A DNA stretch of 64,000 bases from DASSUW01 sp963759375 (GTDB taxonomy: Bacteria; Actinomycetota; Thermoleophilia; Solirubrobacterales; Solirubrobacteraceae), in NCBI GenBank assembly GCA_963759375.1, contig CAVWYY010000002.1:496001-560000 (forward strand), in the 5' to 3' direction. The position numbers and the translations under genes are program-made. Positions 24,108-31,696 of this stretch are shown one piece after another; the stretch's first letter is position 1, and each line of letters starts with the position of its first letter. A model generated the notes under the pieces. That model was given only the letters and a program-made list of their open reading frames with translations. It did no database searches and had not been told where the DNA came from.

Positions 24108-25389
24108 ATTTCCAAGCGCATTGCGCCGCTCGCCGTGCTGGCTGCCGCGCTGCTCGTTCCCGCCGCCGCCGGCGCGCAGGACTATCCCGAGCCCAAGGAC
24201 CCAGGGAAGGTCCAACCGAAGCCGAAGGGCCCGCACCACACGTACACGGTCTGCAAGAAGAAGGGCCGCTGCGACTTCCGCTCGATCCAGAAGGCGGTCA
24301 ACAAGGCCCGTGCCGGCGACACGATCCGGGTGCGAGGAGGCGTCTACCGCGAGGCCGTGACGATCAGCGGCAAGAAGAAGCGCTACCTGCGCCTGATCGG
24401 CAACCCGAAGAAGCCGCGCAAGGTTGTGCTTCGCGCCAAGGGGAATATGCAGAACGGGTTCTTCGTCAGCGGCGCTGACGAGGTCACCGTCAACGGCTTC
24501 ATGGCCCGCGGCTACAAGGGCAACGGCTTCTTCTTCGTGAACGTCAACGGCTACACGATGAACCACCTGGTGGCGCGCCAGACGGGCGTCTACGGCCTCT
24601 ACGCGTTCAACTCGATCGGCGGCCGGATGCTCAACTCGGAGGCGTACTACGTCAACGACGGCGCGTTCTATATCGGGCAGACCCCGCCGCAGGACAAGCC
24701 GGTCCAGACGCTCGTGAAGAACGTCGTCGGGCTGGGGCGCGCCGATCGGCTTCAGCGCCACGAACATGCGCTACGTGACGATCACCAAGAGCCGCTTCTA
24801 CAACAACGCCGTCGGCATCGTCCCGAACGCTCTGGACTCGGAGAAGTTCCCGCCGCCCGAGGACAACGTCATCACGGACAACGACATCTTCTGGAACAAC
24901 TTCAACTTCCACCAGGGCAAGCCGCCGTTCACCCCCCGCGAGGACGGGACGGCCGCGCTCGTGCCGGTGGGCACGGGGATCCTGCTGTTCGGCGGCCGCG
25001 GCAACCGCGTGGAGAACAACCGGATCTACGGCAACTACCTCGGCGGCGTGGCGGCGATCGACGGCTTCCTCGTGACGAAGACGCCGGAGGCCGTGTCGCT
25101 CGACCGCAACACGGTGCGCGGAAACAAGTTCGGCCTGAACGGGACGGACGCGAACGGCTACGACATCGTCTACGACGGCAGCGGGAACCAGAACTGCTTC
25201 TCCCTGGCGGCGACCGACACGGTGTTCGACCGCTCGACGCTGAGCCCGTGCACCGGGAAGAACCCGTTCAGCCAGGCCGCGCGGAACCAGCTGCTCCTGT
25301 GGACGGGCGAGGGCGCGGTGTCGGGATGGAAGAAGCACCCGCATCCGGCGAAGAAGGGCTACAAGCCGCTGGAGGTCTTCGGCGGATGA
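24108..25389 (+). CDS. Secreted parallel beta-helix protein (one frameshift, non-ATG start)
   Basis: A signal peptide (SKRIAPLAVLAAALLVPAAA) precedes a right-handed beta-helix: RSIQKAVNKARAGDTIRVRG, then repeats such as VTVNGFMARGYKGNGFF, ITKSRFYNNAVGIVPN and NNRIYGNYLGGVAAID. A strong AGGAGGAGG (24091-24099) is followed after eight bases by ATT at 24108, where MSKRIAP would be expected, so the start is a near-cognate ATT or a misread ATG. The frame shifts near 24733 (one extra base; VVGWGAPIGFSATNMRY is recovered). Restored length is about 426 aa. Such proteins often bind or cleave polysaccharides; no catalytic signature is evident. Its stop overlaps the cupredoxin start. Confidence 0.82.
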
Positions 25390-25754
25390 GGCGTGGTCCG
25401 TTCCTGACGGCCGTCCTGGCCGGCGTCGCGCTCCTGGGCGCGGCGCCGGCGCAGGTCGCCGTGGCCAAGAAGACGCCGAAGAAGACGGTCCGGATCGGCG
25501 ACAACTTCTTCACCCCGGACGCGTCGAAGGTCAAGGCCGGCACGCTCGTGACGTGGAAGTGGCCGGGCTTCGAGGAGGCCGGCGACGTACACGACGTCAA
25601 GCTCAAGTCGGCGCCCAAGGGCGTGAAGAAGTTCCACTCCGAGCCGGCGTCGTCGGACTACTCGTTCAAGCGCAAGCTCAAGACGCCCGGCAAGTACAAG
25701 TTCGTCTGCACGCTCCACGAGGACATGCGCATGACGATCCGCGTGAAGGGCTAG
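25386..25754 (+). CDS. Secreted cupredoxin (plastocyanin/azurin-like)
   Basis: The precursor is 122 aa with a signal peptide (FLTAVLAGVALLGAAPAQVA) and one cupredoxin domain. Copper ligands are visible: His in GDVHDVK, and Cys, His and Met in FVCTLHEDMRM. ATG at 25386 overlaps the beta-helix stop (ATGA). It is the third gene of the copper operon and could carry electrons to or from the multicopper oxidase. The stop region overlaps the 3' end of the convergent esterase fragment by four bases. Confidence 0.9.
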   Translation: MRRGPFLTAVLAGVALLGAAPAQVAVAKKTPKKTVRIGDNFFTPDASKVKAGTLVTWKWPGFEEAGDVHDVKLKSAPKGVKKFHSEPASSDYSFKRKLKTPGKYKFVCTLHEDMRMTIRVKG

Positions 25755-26136
25755 CAGCGCTTCAGCGCCCGCGCGTAGAAGCGCAGGTAGTCGCGCCAGT
25801 GCGCGTCCCAGTAGTCGCCGTTGTGGCCGCCCGGCCACGTCTGCACGCGCGGGCGCGCACCGGCGGCGCGAAGGGCGGCGGCGAACGCGTCGTCGCCCGG
25901 CCGGAACGGGTCTTTGTCGCCTGCGTCGAGCCACAACGGCGTCTCCGTGAACGCGCCTGCGCCGGCGATGACGTCATGGCGGGCGAAGTCCTCGGCGTCG
26001 TCGAACGCGCCCGGCGCGGTCTCGCCGCCGGTGCGCCACAGCGCCGGTGAGTGGCCGCCGACCGCGCAGAACCGCCGTGGGTACAGGCGGGCGAGGTCGT
26101 AGGCGCCGAAGCCGCCCATCGGTCGGCCGCGGGGTG
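25751..26136 (-). pseudogene. Truncated esterase (alpha/beta hydrolase), 5' half lost
   Basis: Only the C-terminal part remains, from the nucleophile elbow onward (PMGGFGAYDLARLYPRRF; family form GxSMGG), with PLWLDAGDKDPF (Asp region) and WPGGHNGDYWDAHWRDYLRF (catalytic His). The elbow serine is lost because homology stops at about 26126, just beside an 86-bp inverted-repeat element. The open frame continues into the element for 14 codons and is not coding there. I infer truncation associated with the element. Confidence 0.7.
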
Positions 26137-26222
26137 GCGATTGTCGAGTTAGTTCCCTCTGAGGGAACCAAGGCGACAATTGTCGACTTTGTAAGCCCGT
26201 GGCTGACTAACTCGACAATCGC
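26137..26222. repeat. 86-bp element with perfect 17-bp terminal inverted repeats
   Basis: GCGATTGTCGAGTTAGT (26137-26153) and ACTAACTCGACAATCGC (26206-26222) are exact inverted repeats. Inside are two further palindromes, TTCCCTCTGAGGGAA (26153-26167) and CGACAATTGTCG (26174-26185), the latter echoing the terminal GACAAT. The element is more AT-rich than its surroundings and lies at the break in the esterase gene. It looks like a miniature inverted-repeat element or a recombination site; no clear target duplication is visible. Confidence 0.75.
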
Positions 26223-26318
26223 TGCGCAACGGCCGGCGCTGCCGCTCTCTACCCAGGCAGTTGAGTGGGCGCGACGGAAACCGTCTTCCGTCCGGGCATG
26301 GGTCTACTTTCGCCGAGC

Positions 26319-26630
26319 ATGGCACTGTCCACCTGCCCGAGCTGCGGGTCGAGCTTCCTGCAGCCGCTCCGGTGCGAGCCGCAGGGCGACCAGGACGTGC
26401 TGGTCGACCTGCGCTGCCCGGAGTGCATGACGCACCTGCAGGCGCCCTACACGCGCGCCGACATGGCCGAGCTCGACCGTCGCCAGAGCGAGTGGCGGGA
26501 GGAGATCGTGGCGGCCTATGAGCGATCGGTGACCGAGAACATGGAGGCGCTGGCCGCCTGCCTGGTCCCGGCGCTGGACCGCGACCTGATCGGCGCGGAC
26601 GACTTCGCGCTCCCGCGTCGCGCCGCGTAG
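26319..26630 (+). CDS. Zinc-ribbon protein
   Basis: This 103-aa protein has an N-terminal zinc ribbon (STCPSCGSSF and LRCPECMTH, two CxxC pairs about 27 residues apart) and a helical C-terminal half rich in Glu and Arg (AELDRRQSEWREEIVAAYER). ATG at 26319. Its last 115 bases overlap the convergent FAD oxidase. Function unknown. Confidence 0.7.
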   Translation: MALSTCPSCGSSFLQPLRCEPQGDQDVLVDLRCPECMTHLQAPYTRADMAELDRRQSEWREEIVAAYERSVTENMEALAACLVPALDRDLIGADDFALPRRAA

Positions 26631-27911
26631 ACACCGCGGGCCGGCGGGATGTTGTGCCCGAGCCGGAACACGTTCTCCGGGTCGTAGGCGCGCTTGATCT
26701 CGCGCAGGCGCTCCCAGCTCGCGGCCGTGTAGGCGTCGGCGGTGCGCGCCGGGTCGTGGAGGAAGTTCAGGAACGTGCCGCCGGTCGCGTAGCTCGGCCA
26801 GCGGCGCGGCCGCCTCGCGCGGGCCGTCGACGGTGATCGAGAACGGGACGTCGCGGTGGCCGACCGGGCCGTGGTCCGCGCCGCGGCGGGCCATCGCGCC
26901 GCCCCACAGGCGGAAGTCGATCGCGTCGGCGGCGCCGACCATGACTGTCTCGACGGCGCGGTCGATGACCGCGTCCGGCAGGTCGCGGTAGAGCTCGAAC
27001 GACCGCGGCGCGGTCCCGCCCACGCGCGCATCGGCGTAGCGGGCCTCGCGGAAGTCGCCGGCCAGCGCCGGCCCGGCGACGTCCCACAGCGGCCGCAGGG
27101 CGACCATCGCGTCGGGCCGCGGCCCGGCGTAGACGCCGCGGATCGCGAGCACCGGGCCCTCGATCGACGGGTCGGGCGACTCGCGCATGAGCACGACGGT
27201 CGTGCTCAGCTCGTCCGGCAGCTCGGCGCCCCAGTCGCGGTAGTACTCGAGCACGGCGCCGGCGCGGGCGATCGGGAACAGCGCGGTCCCCGCGTAGACC
27301 TCGGGCACCGGGAACAGCCGCAGCTCGAGCGCCGTGACGACGCCGAAGTTGCCGCCGCCGCCCCGCAGCGCCCAGAACAGGTCGCCGTTGCGGTCGGGCG
27401 TCGCGCGGATCAGCTCGCCGTCGGCGGTGACGACGTCGGCGCGCAGCAGGCTGTCGGCGGCGAAGCCGAAGCGGCGCGACAGCCAGCCGACGCCGCCTCC
27501 GAGCGTGAACCCGGCCACGCCGACGTCCGGCGAGGAGCCCGACAGCGGCGCGAGGCCGAACGGCGCCGCGGCGGCGATGACCTGGCCCCAGCGGGCGCCC
27601 GGGCCGACGCGCGCGATCCGGCGGTCGGGATCCACCAGCACCTCGGCCATCCCGCCCGTCTTGAGCAGCACGCCGCCGTCGGACGGGACGAACGTGCCGT
27701 GGCCGGTCGCCTGGACGGCGAACGGCAGGTCGTGCTCACGGGCGCCGAGGAGCGCGGCCTGGACGTCGGCGGCGCCGGCGGCCTCGACGACGGCGGCCGG
27801 ACGCGCATCGATCGCGCCGTTCCAGGTGGCGCGGTGGGTGTCGTAGCCCGGCTCGCCGGGCACGTGGACCTGCCCACGGAGGGCGCGGCGGAGATGGGCG
27901 ACGATGGTCAT
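26516..27911 (-). CDS. FAD-linked (berberine bridge-type) oxidoreductase (one frameshift)
   Basis: The PCMH-type FAD domain is evident: PFAVQATGHGTFVPSDGGVL, VGPGARWGQVIAAAAPFGL, GFTLGGGVGWLSRRFGFAAD and WALRGGGGNFGVVTALELR. The C-terminal BBE segment SWERLREIKRAYDPENVFRL is in the next frame, the change being near 26797 (one extra base: SYATGGTFLNF is recovered). ATG at 27911 (MTIVAHLRRALRG). The native end is normally soon after FRLGHNIPPA, so the last 40 codons, antisense to the zinc-ribbon gene, may not be native. The nearby neighbours give no hint of substrate. Confidence 0.83.
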
Positions 27912-27953
27912 GCCCCTGAGACCGGGGCATGACCGGAAACTCATCGGTGGCGG

Positions 27954-28229
27954 CTACCCGCCGGCCACCGCAGGCAGGATCGTGAGCTCGTCGCCGTCCT
28001 TGACCGGCGTCTCGAGCCCTTCCAGGAAGCGGATGTCCTCGCCGCCGATGTAGACGTTCACGAACCGCCGCAGGCCGCCGCCGTCGTCGGCGATCCGCTC
28101 GCGCAGCTCGGTGTGCTGGGTGTAGAGGCTCTCGAGCGCCTCCCCCACCGTGCCGCCCTCGACCTGCGCCTCGGTCGCGTTGCCGGCGGCCGAGCGGAGC
28201 TGCGTCGGAAGCTTGACGGTGACCGCCAT
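27954..28229 (-). CDS. Ubiquitin-like sulfur carrier protein (MoaD/ThiS/CysO fold)
   Basis: The 91-aa protein ends in the diglycine PAVAGG needed for thiocarboxylate formation, with the typical core VNVYIGGEDIRFLEGLETPV and DGDELTILPAV. The start codon shares one base with the thrC stop (TGATG). A sulfur carrier immediately after threonine synthase is a recurrent actinobacterial arrangement. With the upstream SAM riboswitch, a role in methionine or cysteine sulfur supply (CysO-like) is plausible, though no partner protease or activating enzyme is in the window. Confidence 0.88.
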   Translation of the reverse strand: MAVTVKLPTQLRSAAGNATEAQVEGGTVGEALESLYTQHTELRERIADDGGGLRRFVNVYIGGEDIRFLEGLETPVKDGDELTILPAVAGG

Positions 28230-29458
28230 CAGGCGACCCCGGCCGCCGCGAACGCCGCCTCGAACTCGTCGAGCGAAGGCGCGATCTCGGTCACCTGCTC
28301 GGTGCCGCGCACCGCGTCGAGCGTCTTCAGGCCGTCACCGGTGATGTAGGCCACGACGCGCTCGGACGGGTCGATCTTCCCGGCCGCCGCGAGCTTGGCC
28401 AGGACCGCGGTGGTCACGCCGCCGGCGGTCTCGGTGAAGATGCCGGTCGTCTCGGCGAGCAGCCGGATGCCGGCACGGATCTCGTCGTCGGTCACGCTCT
28501 CGATCGAGCCGCCGGTGCGCTGCGCGAGGTCGACCGCGTACGGGCCGTCGGCCGGATTGCCGATGGCCAGCGACTTGGCGATCGTGTCCGGCTTGACCGG
28601 GCGGCAGACGTCGGTCCCGGCCGCGAACGCCTGGGCCACCGGCGAGCAGCCCTCGGCCTGGGCGCCGCACATCGTCGGCACTTCGCCGGTCAGCAGCCCG
28701 GCGTCGATGAACTCCTGGAAGCCGCGCGCGACCTTCGTGAACAGGGAGCCCGAGGCGATCGGGGCGACCACGCGGTCGGGCAGCTCCCAGCCGAGCTGCT
28801 CGGCGGTCTCGTAGGCCAGCGTCTTGGATCCCTCGGCGTAGTACGGCCGCACATTGACGTTCACGAACGCCCACGGCCGGTCGCCGGAGACCTCGGTGCA
28901 GAGCCGGTTGACGGCGTCGTAGTTGCCCCTGATCGCCACGATGTGCGTGCCGTAGGCCCCGGTGGCGACGATCTTCTCCTGCTCGAGGTCGGCCGGGATG
29001 AAGACGAACGACGGCAGCCCGGCCGCGGCGGCGTGGGCGGCCACCGCGTTCGCGAGGTTCCCGGTGCTCGCACAGGCGACGGTCTCGAAGCCCAGCTCCT
29101 GTGCACGAGCCAGCGCGACCGACACGACACGGTCCTTGAACGAGTGCGTCGGGTTGGCCGTCTCGTTCTTGATCCACAGCTCACCGAGGCCGAGCCGCGC
29201 CGCCAGGCGATCGGCCCGCACGAGCGGCGTCCAGCCGGTGGGCAGCGCCGAGCGCGGCGGGCCCTCGAGCGGCAGGAAGTCGGCGTAGCGCCACAGCGTG
29301 TGCGGGCCTGCCTGGATCCGGCGCTTCAGCTCATCGGGCGAGCCGGACGGCGCCGTGTAGGCGACCTCCAGCGGGCCGAAGCAACGCTCGCACACGTAGC
29401 GTGCGTCGAGCGGATAAGTCGTTGAGCACTCCTTGCACTTCAGGGCATCTGCCGGCAA
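28229..29458 (-). CDS. thrC: Threonine synthase
   Basis: This PLP enzyme converts O-phosphohomoserine to threonine. The N-terminal zinc ribbon (LKCKECSTTYPL, YVCERCFGPLEV) is followed by the PLP lysine in PTHSFKDRVVSVALA, then ACASTGNLANAVAAH, IASGSLFTKVARGFQEF and SITGD-like YITGDGLKTLD. TTG at 29458 (LPADALKCKEC) is chosen: GGAGG lies 10 bases upstream, and the longer GTG start at 29521 would fall inside the riboswitch P1 helix. Expected length is 409 aa. The gene is under a SAM-I riboswitch and overlaps the sulfur carrier gene. Confidence 0.92.
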   Translation of the reverse strand: MPADALKCKECSTTYPLDARYVCERCFGPLEVAYTAPSGSPDELKRRIQAGPHTLWRYADFLPLEGPPRSALPTGWTPLVRADRLAARLGLGELWIKNETANPTHSFKDRVVSVALARAQELGFETVACASTGNLANAVAAHAAAAGLPSFVFIPADLEQEKIVATGAYGTHIVAIRGNYDAVNRLCTEVSGDRPWAFVNVNVRPYYAEGSKTLAYETAEQLGWELPDRVVAPIASGSLFTKVARGFQEFIDAGLLTGEVPTMCGAQAEGCSPVAQAFAAGTDVCRPVKPDTIAKSLAIGNPADGPYAVDLAQRTGGSIESVTDDEIRAGIRLLAETTGIFTETAGGVTTAVLAKLAAAGKIDPSERVVAYITGDGLKTLDAVRGTEQVTEIAPSLDEFEAAFAAAGVA

Positions 29459-29464
29459 TGGATT

Positions 29465-29498
29465 GAAACCTCCGCCTCGGGTACTGCGGCGAAGGTTC
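29465..29498 (-). promoter_or_regulatory. RBS-sequestering hairpin (riboswitch expression platform)
   Basis: On the minus strand GAACCTTCGCC pairs with GGCGGAGGTTTC (one bulged U, one G-U pair), burying the thrC Shine-Dalgarno GGAGG (29473-29469). It lies between the riboswitch and the TTG start, as expected for translational control. Pairing read by eye. Confidence 0.6.
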
Positions 29499-29518
29499 CT
29501 TGGAGGGGTGCCCTGCGC

Positions 29519-29631
29519 CACATCTCCCAGGCCGTCGTCTTGGAGCCTGATGGAATTGCCACCGTTTCCCGCTTGCGCGGGATGGTTGGCGGGGCTTCAT
29601 AGGGCCAGTCCCTCCACCCCTCTGGATGCGT
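29519..29631 (-). ncRNA. SAM-I (S-box) riboswitch upstream of thrC
   Basis: The minus strand reads CATCCAGAGGGGTGGAGGGA, then CTGGCCCTATGAAGCCCCGC, CAACC, and later GGTGGCAATTCC, which are the conserved S-box core blocks in order (GGTGGAGGGACTGGCCC, AACC after P2 and the P3 to P4 joining). CGCATC at the 5' end pairs with GATGTG at 29524-29519 to close P1. In known cases SAM binding lowers expression, so thrC would be reduced when SAM is plentiful, sending phosphohomoserine in the other direction. The motif is seen; the switching direction is by analogy. Confidence 0.9.
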
Positions 29632-29704
29632 ACTGCTATGTGGGATTACGGTACCACGCGTAGAATCCTTTAGGCGATGCCTGGGACCGAGGACCCCCTC
29701 AGTT

Positions 29705-30703
29705 ATGCCGAGCCTGCCGCGTTCCCCGTTCGGACGCCGCTCGGCGCGGGCGCGCGCCGCTGCTGAGCGCGAGCCCGCGCACGACGAGCCGCGGGCGGAG
29801 ATCGTCGAGTCCCCAGGGCTGCGCTGGATCAACATCGAGCGGCCCCGCGGCGTCGACCAGAACTGGCTCGAGGAGCGCTTCGACTTCCACCCCCTCGACT
29901 ACGAGGACGTGTTCTCCCGGAACCAGCGCCCGAAGGTCGACGAATACGACGACTACCTGTTCATCGTCCTGCACTTCCCGCGGTACGACAAGCAGGTCGG
30001 CCGCCTGAACGCCGCCGAGGTGGACCTGTTCGTCGGCCCGGATTACCTGATCACGATCCCGAACGAGCCGCTGCAGCCGATCGAGTACCTGTTCGAGCGC
30101 TGCCGCACCAGCGAGGAGCTGCGCGAGCAGCTGTTCTCCAAGGGCGCCGGCTACCTGCTCTACAAGATCGTCGACGACCTCGTCGACGCCTCGTTCCCGA
30201 TGCTGCGCAAGATCGGCAACAAGCTCGAGCGCATCGAGGAGGAGATCTTCGAGGGCAACTCCGCCGAGGTCGTGCGCGACATCTCCAACGTCAAGCAGGA
30301 GATCATCAACTTCCGCAAGATCGTCCGGCCGCAGCGGTCGGCGTTCCAGGACCTCGAGCGCAACAAGGCCCGGTACATGGCCGAGGACCTCGACATCTAC
30401 TTCGAGGACATCAACGACGCCTCCGAGCGCGTCTGGGACATGCTCGAGAACTACAAGGAGGTCGTCGAGGCGCTCGAGTCGACCAACGAGGCGCAGATCG
30501 CGCACCGCACGAACGAGACGTTCCGGGTGCTGACCGCGATCTCGGTGATCGTCCTCCCGCTCACGCTCGTGGCGAGCATCTGGGGCATGAACGTCGGCGT
30601 GCCCGGCGAGGAGGACATGACCGCGTTCTGGGCGATCATCGCGTTCATGGTGCTGCTGCTCGGCAGCATGGCGTTCTACTTCCGGCGACGGGGCTGGCTG
30701 TGA
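29705..30703 (+). CDS. corA: CorA-family magnesium/cobalt channel
   Basis: This 332-aa CorA has a soluble N-terminal domain, a long stalk helix region, and two C-terminal membrane segments. The signature YGMNF appears as IWGMNVGVPGEE after the first segment (VLTAISVIVLPLTLVASIWG), with the second AFWAIIAFMVLLLGSMAFYF and a basic tail RRRGW. ATG at 29705; TAGAAT at 29661-29666 is a good -10 for it, divergent from the thrC leader. The stop overlaps the lipid kinase GTG by four bases. Confidence 0.92.
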   Translation: MPSLPRSPFGRRSARARAAAEREPAHDEPRAEIVESPGLRWINIERPRGVDQNWLEERFDFHPLDYEDVFSRNQRPKVDEYDDYLFIVLHFPRYDKQVGRLNAAEVDLFVGPDYLITIPNEPLQPIEYLFERCRTSEELREQLFSKGAGYLLYKIVDDLVDASFPMLRKIGNKLERIEEEIFEGNSAEVVRDISNVKQEIINFRKIVRPQRSAFQDLERNKARYMAEDLDIYFEDINDASERVWDMLENYKEVVEALESTNEAQIAHRTNETFRVLTAISVIVLPLTLVASIWGMNVGVPGEEDMTAFWAIIAFMVLLLGSMAFYFRRRGWL

Positions 30704-31683
30704 GCGACCCGGCGCTCGCCGAGCGCCGGCTCACGGAGATCGCGGCGCTGGAGCGGCCCGCGGAGGCCAAGCGGATGCTCGTCATCGTCAACCCGTACGC
30801 GACGACGATGTCGGTCCGCCTCAAGAACCTCGTCGTCTACGCGCTGCAGGGGCGGTACGACGTCCAGGTGGTCGAGACCGAGCACCGCGGGCATGCGACC
30901 GAGCTGATCATCGCCGCCACCGAGGAGAGGTTCGACGTCGTGGCGGCGTTCGGCGGCGACGGCACCGTGAACGAGGTGGCGAACGGCCTGGCCGGCACCG
31001 GCACGCCGCTGACCGTCCTCCCCGGCGGCTCGAACAACGTGTTCGCCAAGATGCTGTCGATCCCCAACGACGTCGTCGACGCCACCGAGAACCTGCTCGG
31101 CCTGGCCGACCGCTGGGAGCCGCGCGCGGTCGACCTCGGGCGCATCAACGGCCGCTGGTTCACGTTCGCCGCCGGCGTCGGGCTCGACGCCAGCGTCGTC
31201 GAGCGCGTCGACGCCCACCCAGACCTGAAGGCCAAGTACGGCGCCTGGTACTACACCCAGGCCGCGATCGTCACGTTCCTGCGCAAGTACGTCGTCCATC
31301 CACCGCGGCTGGAGATCGAGATCGACGGCGAGCGCGTGTCCGGCGTGAGCGCGTTCTTCCAGAACGGTGAGCCCTACACCTACTTCAAGACCCGGCCGGT
31401 GAACCTCGTCGAGGGCGCCCGGCTGGACTCGGGCAACCTCGCCGGCGTGATGCTCACGCGCGCCCGCCCGTACGACGTCCCGACCGTCACGTTCCGCGCG
31501 CTGTCCGGCGCGGCGCGGATCGCCAAGCACAAGGGCATCCGCGCGTTCGCGCACGTGAGCGCGGCGACGGTGCGGTCGGTCGACGGCCGCCCGGTGCCGC
31601 TGCAGGTCGACGGCGACCACCTGAGCGACGAGACCGTGGCCGAGCTGTCGGTCGGCCCCGGGGCCTTGCACGTGGTGGCGTGA
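30700..31683 (+). CDS. Diacylglycerol kinase-family lipid kinase
   Basis: This 327-aa protein of the YegS/DgkB/LCB5 type has the nucleotide-binding motif FGGDGTVNEVANGLAGT and LTVLPGGSNNVFAKML, with KRMLVIVNPYAT at the start of the domain. GTG at 30700 overlaps the corA stop (GTGA). Such enzymes phosphorylate diacylglycerol or related lipids at the membrane; the exact lipid cannot be read from sequence. Confidence 0.9.
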   Translation: MSDPALAERRLTEIAALERPAEAKRMLVIVNPYATTMSVRLKNLVVYALQGRYDVQVVETEHRGHATELIIAATEERFDVVAAFGGDGTVNEVANGLAGTGTPLTVLPGGSNNVFAKMLSIPNDVVDATENLLGLADRWEPRAVDLGRINGRWFTFAAGVGLDASVVERVDAHPDLKAKYGAWYYTQAAIVTFLRKYVVHPPRLEIEIDGERVSGVSAFFQNGEPYTYFKTRPVNLVEGARLDSGNLAGVMLTRARPYDVPTVTFRALSGAARIAKHKGIRAFAHVSAATVRSVDGRPVPLQVDGDHLSDETVAELSVGPGALHVVA

Positions 31684-31696
31684 GCGGGGGCGCTCG

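Noticed and set aside
29459..29521. An upstream GTG start for thrC at 29521
   Set aside because: The codon is part of the riboswitch P1 helix, and the added residues do not match threonine synthase.
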